Shown here in pieces: positions 17,584 to 26,812 of a stretch of 64,000 bases of DNA. Made by a program: the position numbers and the translations under genes. Position 1 is the first letter of the stretch; each line of letters begins with the position of its first letter. Under the pieces are notes generated by a model that worked only from the letters and a program-made list of their open reading frames with translations, was not told the DNA's origin and did no database searches. The stretch comes from OLB6 sp964620125 (lineage in GTDB: Bacteria; Bacteroidota; Ignavibacteria; Kapaibacteriales; Kapaibacteriaceae). The stretch spans positions 124,001-188,000 of the forward strand of contig CAZUGQ010000001.1 of the NCBI GenBank assembly GCA_964620125.1, given 5' to 3'.

Positions 17584-18915
17584 ATGGCAACAGGATCGAA
17601 GGTTCGCGTTGTAATTGTAGGGGGGGGCTTTGGCGGACTTGCTACTGCCAACGGTCTGAAGAGCACGCGCATCGACGTTACACTCATCGACCGTACGAAC
17701 CACCACCTCTTCCAACCTCTCCTTTATCAGGTGGCAACGGCTGCACTGTCTGCCAGCGACGTTGCACAGCCGCTACGTGCCATTCTGCGCGGTCGCGAAA
17801 ACATCCGAGTGGTGATGGACGATGTGGTAGCTATTCGAACCTCGAACAACACCGTGATTGGCACAATCGGCACGTATGAGTACGATTATCTCATACTGGC
17901 ACCAGGCTCTCGGCATTCGTACTTCGGACATTCGAGTTGGGAACATCATGCTCCCGGACTCAAAACCTTGGGAGATGCACTGCATATCCGTTCTCGTTTG
18001 TTGGCAACATTCGAACAGGCCGACCGATCGGTAGGTACACCCGAGTTACGCGAGCTTCTCACCTTTGTGATTGTTGGGGGGGGACCCACAGGAGTTGAGA
18101 TGGCTGGTGCCATTGCCGAGATATCACTTCGCACAATGCTGCCAGACTTTCCGCGCATTCGGCGATCAGACGTACGCATTGTACTCGTCGAAGCAGGTGG
18201 GTGCCTCCTTCCAGGATTCGATCCATCACTCTCGTCCATTGCCAAACGCTCGCTGGAAAGCATCGGCGTAGAGGTTGTTCTCAACACGGCAGTAACGGAT
18301 GTTGCAGCAAGTGCTGTTCAACTCACAACGGCACCTTCTGGCACTGCATCAGCCGAAGGCGGTAGGCATCAGCTCGCAACACGCACGATCATCTGGGCAG
18401 CAGGAAATGAAGCCTCGCCACTCTTGGCCGATCTGCATGCGCCGTTCGATAGGAACGGACGCATCCTTATCCAACCGGACTGCCGTGTTCCCGGCCTTGC
18501 CAACGTATTCGTCATCGGCGATTGTGCCAACCTTGATGATGGCACAGGCAAACCTTTACCCGGTGTTGCACAAACAGCCATACAGATGGGAGCCTATGTT
18601 GCGAAAGGGCTGGTGCGTATGGCAGAGGGGAAAGCAGCCTTTCACCATCCGTTTCGATATAAAGATCTTGGGTCCATGGCAACGATTGGCCGGGCAAGTG
18701 CCGTGGCTGACGTGTTTGGCATCCGCTTCGGTGGCTTCCTTGCTTGGCTTGCCTGGGCCGGCTTGCACATCTTAAAGCTCATTTCCTTTCGCAATCGCTT
18801 AAAGGTGCTCGTTGAGTGGATGTGGTATTACGTGAGCTTTCAGCCCGGAGCTCGAATCCTTTACGACGATTCTGTACATGCTCACCCCAAGAAAACTCCA
18901 TCATCACATGCATAG
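17584..18915 (+). CDS. ndh: Type II NADH dehydrogenase (FAD/NAD oxidoreductase)
   Basis: 443 residues from MATGSKVR. The FAD motif VIVGGGFGG is at about residues 9-17 and the NAD motif FVIVGGGPTGVEMAG at about 160. The Asp-containing FVIGDCAN block follows, and the amphipathic hydrophobic C-terminus (LAWLAWAGLHILKLI) is the kind that attaches NDH-2 to the inner face of the membrane. It would feed electrons from NADH to menaquinone without proton pumping. Both glycine motifs are encoded by runs of eight G (17620-17627, 18076-18083). A longer upstream start exists but adds unrelated residues. Confidence 0.88.
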   Translation: MATGSKVRVVIVGGGFGGLATANGLKSTRIDVTLIDRTNHHLFQPLLYQVATAALSASDVAQPLRAILRGRENIRVVMDDVVAIRTSNNTVIGTIGTYEYDYLILAPGSRHSYFGHSSWEHHAPGLKTLGDALHIRSRLLATFEQADRSVGTPELRELLTFVIVGGGPTGVEMAGAIAEISLRTMLPDFPRIRRSDVRIVLVEAGGCLLPGFDPSLSSIAKRSLESIGVEVVLNTAVTDVAASAVQLTTAPSGTASAEGGRHQLATRTIIWAAGNEASPLLADLHAPFDRNGRILIQPDCRVPGLANVFVIGDCANLDDGTGKPLPGVAQTAIQMGAYVAKGLVRMAEGKAAFHHPFRYKDLGSMATIGRASAVADVFGIRFGGFLAWLAWAGLHILKLISFRNRLKVLVEWMWYYVSFQPGARILYDDSVHAHPKKTPSSHA

Positions 18916-20371
18916 ATACCTATGCCTTATCGTTCTGCTTTCCATCTGCCTGCCTTGCACAGGTATCGTGGCACAGCAGTTCATGTTCAAGGTAGACGAT
19001 GCGGACAACATCCCCCCCCATGTTCATGCGGAACGAAGAGCGCGTCTGCTGGACAGCCTACCACCACATGCCGTTGCCATCATATTCTCAGCTGATGTTC
19101 GGAACCGCCAGAACGACGTTGACTACGAATACCGCCAATCCAGCGATCTCCTCTACCTAACCGGCTATCCGTTCCCACATGCCGCACTCCTTCTCACCAA
19201 GGATCACGTAACCGTTAAGGGTATCCAAACGCACCTAGTGTTCTTTGCACGCGAACGCAATCCGAACCGAGAACAATGGCAGGGTGTTACTGCTGGCCCC
19301 AACGAGGCTGAACAGCACTACGGACTTGACGTAGCCTTGCCCCTTGGTGATCTACCGTCGGTTCTTGACCAACTCTTTGATGCTCCTGTACCTGCCCCCG
19401 GAAAACGAAGCGAAGCTCCTTCTACCGATCCCGCCCTCGAACTCCACAAGGAGGCCGCCTTCCGAAAGCTTTACTTCTCGGGCTGGAGCACGAAAGCTGT
19501 ACCAATGCCCGCTCTTGGAAGCAACCTCTATGTTGATGCGGAGATCAAGAAGGGACTCCGCAGTAAATACGGAGAGCTTACCATAGAATCAACCATACCG
19601 GCACTGGTTGCCATGCGTGAAGTAAAGGATACGGCAGAACTCCGGCTTATGCGAAAGGCGGTAGACATTACCGTACGGGGTCACCTTGCAGCCATGAAGG
19701 CAGCGCGCACCAGTAGCCACGAGTTTGAGATCGAAGCAGTGATGGAATATGAGTTCAAGCGTTTGGGGGCCGAAGATGTCGGGTATCCGAGTATTGTAGG
19801 CACCAACTATAATTCATGCATCCTTCATTACACCACCAACCGGCGCAACTACTCCACTGGTGACTTGGTGTTAGCCGACTGCGGAGCTGAGTATCACGGA
19901 TACACAGCCGATGTTACGCGCACGTATCCAGTAAGCGGCACGTTCAGCACTGAGCAACGCATCATCTACAACATTGTGCTCGAAGCTCAGGACAGCGGCA
20001 TTGCCGCCTGCAGAGCAGGAGCACCATTCAAGGCACCGCACGAAGCAGCCACCCGTGTGATTGCCCGCCGCCTGGTTGAACTGGGCATCATTGAAAGCGA
20101 GACCGACGTACGCGAGTACTTTATGCATGGAACGTCGCATTACCTTGGCCTCGATGTGCATGATTGCGGCACACGTGGACCACTCAAACCGAATACCGTC
20201 ATTACCGTGGAACCCGGCATCTACATTGCAGAAGGATCGCGATGTGACCGTAAGTGGTGGAACATCGGCGTCAGAATAGAAGACGACATCCTAGTTACCA
20301 ACGGCACCCCTGAAAACCTCTCTGCACATCTACCGCGAACCATCGCCGACATCGAAGCCGTGATGCGATAG
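18908..20371 (+). CDS. pepP: Xaa-Pro aminopeptidase, M24B, with signal peptide
   Basis: Removes N-terminal residues preceding proline. All five metal ligands of the pita-bread fold are visible: Asp in DCGAEYHGYTADVTRTYP (two), His in HGTSHYLGLDVHD, and Glu in TVEPGIYI and GVRIEDD. The N-terminal aminopeptidase P domain (NDVDYEYRQSSDLLYLTGYP) is present. MHRYLCLIVLLSICLPCTGIVAQ reads as a signal peptide, so it is probably exported, unlike the E. coli enzyme. I chose the ATG at 18908; the one at 18878 is in frame and overlaps ndh more. Eight C at 19012-19019 encode part of NIPPHV. Confidence 0.88.
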   Translation: MHRYLCLIVLLSICLPCTGIVAQQFMFKVDDADNIPPHVHAERRARLLDSLPPHAVAIIFSADVRNRQNDVDYEYRQSSDLLYLTGYPFPHAALLLTKDHVTVKGIQTHLVFFARERNPNREQWQGVTAGPNEAEQHYGLDVALPLGDLPSVLDQLFDAPVPAPGKRSEAPSTDPALELHKEAAFRKLYFSGWSTKAVPMPALGSNLYVDAEIKKGLRSKYGELTIESTIPALVAMREVKDTAELRLMRKAVDITVRGHLAAMKAARTSSHEFEIEAVMEYEFKRLGAEDVGYPSIVGTNYNSCILHYTTNRRNYSTGDLVLADCGAEYHGYTADVTRTYPVSGTFSTEQRIIYNIVLEAQDSGIAACRAGAPFKAPHEAATRVIARRLVELGIIESETDVREYFMHGTSHYLGLDVHDCGTRGPLKPNTVITVEPGIYIAEGSRCDRKWWNIGVRIEDDILVTNGTPENLSAHLPRTIADIEAVMR

Positions 20372-20396
20372 AGCGCCTGCACACTAGGTTTGCGCC

Positions 20397-21878
20397 ATGC
20401 CACTGCTCCGATCTATCTCCGGTCTTCGCGCCACACTTGGCACCGACCTAACGCCAGACTCCATCACACGCCATGCCGTCGCCTTCGCTTCCATCCTTCC
20501 CGAAGGCCCCATCGTTCTCGGCAGGGACGGCCGTCCCAGTGGACTCTGGATCGAAGACCTGCTCATTGGAGCCTTGCGTGCCTGTGGCAGGACCGTTCGA
20601 GTGTTGGGCATGGTACCCACGCCTACCGTTCAGCTGATGGTTGAACATTCCGATGCAGTCGGTGGCATCGTGATCACCGCCTCGCACAACCCATCCGAGT
20701 GGAATGGCCTCAAGTTTCTTAGCGCCGACGGTGTATTCCTTGATGAAAACGCCTGTGCCCTACTCTGGGCCGCCGCCGACGCGCAGCCCACAGCTCTGGC
20801 AGCCACGCAACAGGCCGGCACAGTTGAAGCCGACGCTGAGGGAATCAACGAACACATCTTCAGAGTTCGCCACCTGCCCATCATACAATCCACCCCAATC
20901 CAGCACGGCGAGGTTGTTGTGGTTGATGCTGTAAACTCATCCGGATCACGCATTATCCCAAACCTTCTTCGCCGCCTCGGCTTCAACGTTGTTGGCATTC
21001 ATTGTGATGGTTCAGGCGTCTTCCCTCACCCACCGGAGCCCCTCCCCGAGAATCTCTCCACCCTCTGCTCCGCTGTAGTATCCTACGGTGCCGCCTTTGG
21101 CGTCGCCGTAGACCCCGACGCCGACCGCCTCGCCCTCGTAGATCACACCGGCACCCCCATCGGCGAAGAATACACCATCACCCTCGCCACCCAAAGCATC
21201 CTCTCTTACCTCTTCACCCCCACCCCTAACCCTACCCCCACCCCTAACCCTACCCCCACCCCCTCTCATTCACTCTCCAGTCCCTCCAGTCCCTCTAGTC
21301 CCTCCAGTCCCTCCAGTCCCTCTAGTCCCTCCAGTCCCTCCAGTCCCTCCAGTCCCTCCATCGTCACCAACCTCAGCACCACCCGCATGGTCAACGACGT
21401 AGCCGCCCTCTACGGCGCAACCGTTCACCGTTCTGCCGTTGGAGAGATCAACGTGGTACGGCGCATGCGCGAGGTGGGGGCCATTGTCGGTGGCGAAGGA
21501 AGTGGAGGCGTGATCTATCCCGAATGCCACAGCGGCCGTGATGCAGTGGTAGCACTTGCCCTTGTAGTGTCGCTGCTCCGCCGCACGAACAGAACGCTGC
21601 GTGAGGCTTGCGATGCACTTCCCAGGTATGCGATGGTAAAGACCAAGGTTGCACGCACACCAGATGCCAACGTGCCAACGATGATCACTATGCTGAAGGA
21701 AGCCTTTCCGGATGCAACAGCATCAACAGATGATGGTCTGCACCTTGCATGGCCTGATCGCTGGATTCATCTTCGCGCGTCCAACACAGAACCCATCATC
21801 CGCATCATCGCCGAAGCCCCTTCACAAACCGATACGGAACGCTTGATAACGTCTGTGAGAAGGATCGTAGGACTGTGA
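20397..21878 (+). CDS. Phosphoglucomutase/phosphomannomutase family enzyme with a repeat insertion
   Basis: Alpha-D-phosphohexomutase, 493 residues. The catalytic phosphoserine is in TASHNP (Ser96), the metal loop is DPDADR from residue 239, the sugar loop GEGSGG and the phosphate loop RASNTEPIIR are all intact. Sugar specificity (glucose, mannose or glucosamine) cannot be decided. Residues about 274-321 are a low-complexity insert, TPTPNP repeats followed by SPS repeats, encoded by tandem 18-bp and 9-bp units just after the metal-binding domain. The last 4 bases overlap the next gene. Confidence 0.88.
   Translation: MPLLRSISGLRATLGTDLTPDSITRHAVAFASILPEGPIVLGRDGRPSGLWIEDLLIGALRACGRTVRVLGMVPTPTVQLMVEHSDAVGGIVITASHNPSEWNGLKFLSADGVFLDENACALLWAAADAQPTALAATQQAGTVEADAEGINEHIFRVRHLPIIQSTPIQHGEVVVVDAVNSSGSRIIPNLLRRLGFNVVGIHCDGSGVFPHPPEPLPENLSTLCSAVVSYGAAFGVAVDPDADRLALVDHTGTPIGEEYTITLATQSILSYLFTPTPNPTPTPNPTPTPSHSLSSPSSPSSPSSPSSPSSPSSPSSPSSPSIVTNLSTTRMVNDVAALYGATVHRSAVGEINVVRRMREVGAIVGGEGSGGVIYPECHSGRDAVVALALVVSLLRRTNRTLREACDALPRYAMVKTKVARTPDANVPTMITMLKEAFPDATASTDDGLHLAWPDRWIHLRASNTEPIIRIIAEAPSQTDTERLITSVRRIVGL
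21216..21359 (+). repeat. In-frame tandem repeats (18-bp and 9-bp units) inside the mutase gene
   Basis: About 2.5 copies of an 18-bp C-rich unit (CCCTAACCCTACC core, 21216-21262) are followed by nine copies of AGTCCCTCC/T (21279-21359). Both unit lengths are multiples of three, so copy-number change would preserve frame. They encode TPTPNP and SPS repeats. Confidence 0.9.
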
Positions 21879-24643
21879 CCGAGCACCTGACCATGCTTGC
21901 CACATGCCTGCAGGATGCTGCCGACCGTGCACTCCTCGAGGCAACCGTTCTGCCACACACCACCGTGTCGGGAACCTTCCTGCTCGTGAACGACGCTGCC
22001 GGCAAAACCCTCGCACTGGCCGCTGCCGTGTTGCCTCTGGAGCGTCCGTTCGATGCTGCTGTTCGCGAACGTGCGCGGGCTGCAGCAGTGCGCGCTCAGG
22101 CTCCGCTCATCATCATCAGTTCCTTCCGCACCGTTGTTGCCTTCGATACCGAGGCACTCTCGCAGAGAAGGATGCCACGTGAGTGCATCGTTGGTATGTG
22201 GCAGGGGGCTTTGGTTTCGGACGCACGGGATGTTGCAATTGCGGCCCATCGTGTTGCCTTTACAGAGGCTTTGCGACTTGCTCTTATGCGGTCAACGTCG
22301 GCACGTACATGGGTTGACACAGTGCTCGGCGAGCTGAACCGTTGCATTCGCGGTATAGACCCTGCCGATCTCGTACACTTGNNNNNNNNNNNNNNCCGAC
22401 TGGCCGACATACCCACCACTCTTCCCTCAACCGTAGGCTCGGCAGCACTGCTGATCGATCTGCTCAACGCCTACGTTGCCGATGCACACCGGCAGGGGCT
22501 CATCACATGGTCAGGCCTCCCCCCCCTCGACGTGCAGGAACACCTGGAAGGTCTCCTTGCCCATCTGCTCGTTGAACTCACACATGGCAATGAGCTTGGC
22601 GGCAAGGTGGCAGACAGGATGGAAGCTGCACAGGTGTGGTTGGCAACAACAACGGGCAGACCCATTCCAACGGTAGATGCTATTGACTTAGCTCTGGTAG
22701 CAGCGGGATTGGATCAAGCCACCGAACGGCGTACAGAAGATCAGGTGCAGTCCCTGGTGGTGGTAGAATCCGGAAGTTCGTTGGGCAGACTTGCCCGCCG
22801 ACTAACCCTGATAGCTCCTCGTGCCACGGTACAAATTCACGCAGACCTGCAGCGTGATGCACAGAGTGTTCAACGAGCACTCGAACAACTATCACTCGGT
22901 GTGAATGGCGTTCTCATTCTGTTCTGTCCACTCTCGGCGCTTCGAGAAGCATCGTACGTAGGCGTTCGGCGCGTACTTATCGAACGCTTCAACCTGCAGT
23001 GGGTGCTCCTTGGCGATGCCGAACCGCTTGCCATGCCGGATAACACCACGTGTTGCATCATCGCCGGACCAGTGGAATCCTCCACTCCTGCCTCTCTTAC
23101 CACATTCGCCTGCTTACGGATGCCCCTTAGTGGCGTTATACCACCTGCACCCGATGCCGACGTGTTTGCCGAGGAGAGGCTCGATGCCATCAAACGTTTT
23201 GTACGATACCTGCGCATTGGCGAACGCGATCGTGTGAATGCAGAGATAAGCGTGCGCCATATTGACCGTTCCACCCTACTCTCTGGAGTATTTGCCGAGC
23301 CATCAGCATGGGATGATTTGGTGATACCACCCGATGTGGTGGCAAACATCCTTCGCAAGATCTCTCCCACATTGCAGCCACTCCGCACCGTTGCCTCAAT
23401 CCACAACGGCCTTCGAACCGGAGCCAACGATGTTCTTGCACCCGATGCATCGGAGATTGACGAACAACAGCTCGAAGAGCAATATTGGCGCCGAGTGGCG
23501 GCCGATGGCTCCACGATTGACAATGTGGTAATCACCAGCACCGATGAACTCGAGAGTATTGCTGGCATTCCTGCTTCGGACAGACGACTGCTACTCATTC
23601 CTTCGGACCGACAGCTCATCGCAGGCACGCATGTTGATGAGCGCCTGCGCACCGCAGAACAGGCAGGCATCCATCTCCGGCCAACCGTGCGCAGTCGGGA
23701 ACCATGGTGGCACCTGCCAGAGCCCCCTCTTCCACATCTGATCATCCCAAAAAACCAAGGCAGCCGGTGGTTGGTATGCACCAACACCGCACAAGCCGTG
23801 ATTACCGACGTTGCCATTGGCATCGAGCTTCAGCAGCCCGAGTTGGCCGAATCGATGGCCCTATGGCTGAATAGCACACTGGGGTTGTTTTACCATCTGC
23901 TATTGCGCAGAGACAGTCACGTGGCCGACGTTACCGTGCGCGATGCACGCGAGTTGCTCGTGCCAACGGAGGATGTGCTACGCAAGCTTGACCCACGAAG
24001 GCATCGTGAATTCCTGTACAGACCGATTCGATCCTTGACGGAGGAGTTTGGAACGGATTCGGCCGACAACGTGCATCCGGAAACCGTACGGCGCGACCGG
24101 CGGCGGCTTGACCGCATAATCATGGAGGATGTGTTCAATCTGAGTGCCGAGGAGCAACGATGGTTGTATCGCCTTGTGCTTGCCTGGCGTTCAGCCAGTA
24201 CCAACCTTCGGCACCTTGGCACGGCCTTGGCCATGCAGCTCACGGCAACCCGTAAGATCAAGCCCATGCGTGAGTGGTATGCCCCGCGCATCGCTCAGCT
24301 ACCATCCGGTACAACCCGCACGCTTGTGGTGCCGCAGAGCATAACCCATGCAACGCATGAACACGGCATGTTCTCTTGGCAAATCACGCTATGGAAAGGT
24401 ACTCGACCCGACGATGCCTTGGACTGTGCATCCGAATCGGAAGCTGAACTCTTGGCCTTGCTGGTGAACCTTGGCAAACGGTCGGTCGAGGTACCATCCG
24501 ACGCCGTGCTGCTCGACGAAGTCCTCCCACTCGTCCGTCAGTTCTCTGCCGATCTCGATAGAGCCTTGGACGACATGAAGGCTGCCCTTCCCGAAGACGT
24601 ACGGGCCGACGTTGCAGAACAGATTCGGTTGGCGCTTCTGTAG
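21875..24643 (+). CDS. Large DNA-methyltransferase/type IIG-like protein without visible catalytic motifs
   Basis: 922 residues with no assured family. The C-terminal third resembles the target-recognition part of N6-adenine methyltransferases of TaqI/Eco57I type: IHNGLRTGANDV, a WWHLPEPPLPHLIIPK segment and ITDVAIGIEL, then an ALWLNSTLGLFYHLL helix. Residues about 340-390 (GVLILFCPLSALREASYVGVRR) resemble the strand-helix after motif IV in those enzymes. The N-terminus (IIISSFRTVVAFD) recalls their restriction-like domain. I find no DPACGSG-type SAM motif and no NPPY, so enzymatic activity is doubtful. Residues 170-174 are unknown because of 14 N at 22382-22395. It overlaps the mutase by 4 bp and precedes dprA by 23 bp. 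Confidence 0.55.
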   Translation: MTEHLTMLATCLQDAADRALLEATVLPHTTVSGTFLLVNDAAGKTLALAAAVLPLERPFDAAVRERARAAAVRAQAPLIIISSFRTVVAFDTEALSQRRMPRECIVGMWQGALVSDARDVAIAAHRVAFTEALRLALMRSTSARTWVDTVLGELNRCIRGIDPADLVHLXXXXXRLADIPTTLPSTVGSAALLIDLLNAYVADAHRQGLITWSGLPPLDVQEHLEGLLAHLLVELTHGNELGGKVADRMEAAQVWLATTTGRPIPTVDAIDLALVAAGLDQATERRTEDQVQSLVVVESGSSLGRLARRLTLIAPRATVQIHADLQRDAQSVQRALEQLSLGVNGVLILFCPLSALREASYVGVRRVLIERFNLQWVLLGDAEPLAMPDNTTCCIIAGPVESSTPASLTTFACLRMPLSGVIPPAPDADVFAEERLDAIKRFVRYLRIGERDRVNAEISVRHIDRSTLLSGVFAEPSAWDDLVIPPDVVANILRKISPTLQPLRTVASIHNGLRTGANDVLAPDASEIDEQQLEEQYWRRVAADGSTIDNVVITSTDELESIAGIPASDRRLLLIPSDRQLIAGTHVDERLRTAEQAGIHLRPTVRSREPWWHLPEPPLPHLIIPKNQGSRWLVCTNTAQAVITDVAIGIELQQPELAESMALWLNSTLGLFYHLLLRRDSHVADVTVRDARELLVPTEDVLRKLDPRRHREFLYRPIRSLTEEFGTDSADNVHPETVRRDRRRLDRIIMEDVFNLSAEEQRWLYRLVLAWRSASTNLRHLGTALAMQLTATRKIKPMREWYAPRIAQLPSGTTRTLVVPQSITHATHEHGMFSWQITLWKGTRPDDALDCASESEAELLALLVNLGKRSVEVPSDAVLLDEVLPLVRQFSADLDRALDDMKAALPEDVRADVAEQIRLALL
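22382..22395. other. Assembly gap (14 N)
   Basis: Fourteen ambiguous bases inside the methyltransferase-like gene. The reading frame is open and protein-like on both sides, so the stated length is compatible with frame, but the true gap size is unknown. Confidence 0.99.
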
Positions 24644-24666
24644 CTGCGTCACACTCCCACACGTTC

Positions 24667-25788
24667 ATGCCACAGGGACACATGATGCTGTTTCCCCATT
24701 GGCCCCTTGTGGATGTTGTAGCACTGAGCAGGCTTGGTAGGCTTTCCAACGCTGAGCGCATTGCCCTTGTAGAATCCAACGATGATCTGGAAGGGGCTTT
24801 GGTTGCCGTTGGTGCCATGGCTAGCAACCTGCGAACAGATGCAGAACGCATTGTTGCAGAATGTGAAGCCGAAGGTGTTGCCGTATGCTCGTACTGGATG
24901 GATACCTACCCATCACGATTGCGAGGCATCGAAAATCCCCCCATGGTGTTGTATGTATGTGGCACTTTGCCCACTGCTGATGTGCCCTCGATTGCCGTTG
25001 TGGGCACACGGTCGTGCACTGTTGGTTACGGCAAGCCCGTTACCGACCTCTTGGTTCAACGGTGGGCACAGGCCGGGTGTGCCATCGTGAGTGGCCTTGC
25101 CAACGGCATCGACATGCTCGCACACGAAGCCTGCCTGAGAGCACATGGTACAACCGTGGCTGTTATTGCTAGTGGGATCGGCCGCATAACCCCCGCACCG
25201 GCAAAGAACCTAGCCATGAAGATTGCAGCTGAAGGTGGAGCGGTTGTGTGCGAGCACCCATGTGGAGTTGCTGCCATTCCACCCTACTTCCCGGCGCGAA
25301 ACCGCATCATTGCAGGACTCAGTGATGCTGTGGTGGTGGTTGAAAGCAAGAACAAAGGAGGAGCCCTCATCACAGCCGATTTTGCTCGGAGTCAGCATAC
25401 ACCCGTGTGGGCCGTGCCGGGTCCGATAACCAGCTCGCGTAGTACCGGAACCAACACCCTGATTGCAACAGGCGTGGCAAAGCCCCTTACCAGTGCCGAT
25501 GATCTGCTCCAATCGCTGTTTGGCAGCACGTGGTGCGCTACGCAACCACAGCTACTGCGTGAACCAGGTGTAGCCGATGAGTTGGACGATCAGCTTGATG
25601 GTGACCCGAAAGGAGTAGATGCCATCGCCCGAATATGGAGGTGCTCATTGTCGGAAGCTATGATGCGCCTCACGGACCTTGAGTTGGACGGCATTGTGGA
25701 GCAGCTTCCCGGCGCGCGGTATCTGGTGAAGCCTAAATTCGCACATGATTTCCTCCAGAAAGGAAGAACACGTACGCCTGGCAGTTGA
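24667..25788 (+). CDS. dprA: DNA-processing protein DprA
   Basis: Loads RecA on incoming single-stranded DNA during natural transformation. 373 residues. The Rossmann-like core carries VVGTRSCTVGYGKP, IVSGLANGIDMLAHEACL, ASGIGRITPAPAKNLA, FPARNRIIAGLSDAVVVVES and PGPITSSRSTGTN, all standard DprA blocks. A C-terminal winged-helix domain (about residues 300-360) is present, and a short N-terminal helical domain precedes the core. ATGs at 24667 and 24682 are both possible. The 3' end overlaps idi by 44 bp. Confidence 0.93.
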   Translation: MPQGHMMLFPHWPLVDVVALSRLGRLSNAERIALVESNDDLEGALVAVGAMASNLRTDAERIVAECEAEGVAVCSYWMDTYPSRLRGIENPPMVLYVCGTLPTADVPSIAVVGTRSCTVGYGKPVTDLLVQRWAQAGCAIVSGLANGIDMLAHEACLRAHGTTVAVIASGIGRITPAPAKNLAMKIAAEGGAVVCEHPCGVAAIPPYFPARNRIIAGLSDAVVVVESKNKGGALITADFARSQHTPVWAVPGPITSSRSTGTNTLIATGVAKPLTSADDLLQSLFGSTWCATQPQLLREPGVADELDDQLDGDPKGVDAIARIWRCSLSEAMMRLTDLELDGIVEQLPGARYLVKPKFAHDFLQKGRTRTPGS

Positions 25789-26812
25789 TGCCGACGTTGG
25801 CTTTCGGCAACGCACCAATGGATTAAACGCCGTTGAACTACCCTACAACGCACTTCCGGAGCTCAATCTTTCAGAGATCACACCATCGACTACGTTGTTT
25901 GGCAAGCACCTTGCCCTTCCGCTCCTGATTAGTGGAATGACCGGCGGATATCCCGATGCAGAGCGTATCAACGCTCAGCTTGCAACTTGTGCAGCACGAT
26001 TGGGAATCGGCCTTGGCGTTGGATCCATGCGTGCAGGTCTTGAGAACCCCGCGCAACGATCTACATTTTCTGTTGTGAAGTCGGTATCGCACACGGTGCC
26101 CATTATCTCGAACATCGGTGCCGTGCAGCTTGCGGCGTGGCATGCGGAAGGTTCACTTGCCGAACACATTGCTGAAGTGATCGAGATGATCGGAGCATCT
26201 GCCTTTGGCATACACCTCAACCCATTGCAGGAGCTACTGCAGCCCGAAGGTGAGCCCCGGTTTCGGGGAGTGCTGCAGGCCATTAGAGCAACGGTTCAGG
26301 TTTCGCCGATACCCGTACTTGTGAAGGAAGTAGGTGCCGGCATTGGTGCCTTGGTGGGGCGCAAACTTGTTCATGCCGGTGTTGCGGCCATCGATGTTGG
26401 TGGAGCTGGCGGAACAAGTTGGGCAGGTGTGGAGATCATGCGCCGTGCAGATTCTGCCGAAGTGATGCACTTCTGGGATGTTGGCATACCTACAGCTGAC
26501 TGCCTTCGAGAACTCACCAGCCTTCGCCATGAGCTCAGCACCGACGGTTCCGACGGAACATCAGGCATTTCATGGCCAGTGATCATTGCCAGTGGCGGTA
26601 TCGCCAATGGAGGCCATATCGCGCGTGCCATCGCCCTTGGAGCAAACGTTTGTGCGTCGGCCAGGCCCATTCTACTGGCACTGGAAACCTCTGGGGAAGC
26701 AGGCGTTATGGATCTTATTCGGAGTTGGGAACGCGAACTACTCCGATGGATGTTTCTCACCGGGTCTGCAAATCTGCACGAGCTGACCCAATGCCTACAC
26801 TCGACCTCATGA
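25745..26812 (+). CDS. fni: Isopentenyl-diphosphate delta-isomerase, type 2 (FMN)
   Basis: Isomerises IPP to DMAPP using FMN, NADPH and Mg. 355 residues with RKEEHVRLA at the N-terminus, LLISGMTGG, GLGVGSMRAGLENP, the HLNPLQELLQPEGE substrate loop and IDVGGAGGTSWAGVE, all typical of type 2 enzymes. It overlaps dprA by 44 bp and the polyprenyl synthase start by up to 22 bp, and with that enzyme it forms an isoprenoid pair feeding the menaquinone and carrier lipids implied by menA, ubiE, murD and murB. Confidence 0.93.
   Translation: MISSRKEEHVRLAVDADVGFRQRTNGLNAVELPYNALPELNLSEITPSTTLFGKHLALPLLISGMTGGYPDAERINAQLATCAARLGIGLGVGSMRAGLENPAQRSTFSVVKSVSHTVPIISNIGAVQLAAWHAEGSLAEHIAEVIEMIGASAFGIHLNPLQELLQPEGEPRFRGVLQAIRATVQVSPIPVLVKEVGAGIGALVGRKLVHAGVAAIDVGGAGGTSWAGVEIMRRADSAEVMHFWDVGIPTADCLRELTSLRHELSTDGSDGTSGISWPVIIASGGIANGGHIARAIALGANVCASARPILLALETSGEAGVMDLIRSWERELLRWMFLTGSANLHELTQCLHSTS

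Noticed and set aside
22870..23823. 317-residue open frame antisense to the methyltransferase-like gene
   Set aside because: Arg/Ser-rich shadow typical of the reverse strand of GC-rich coding DNA; the sense frame has clear protein patterns.
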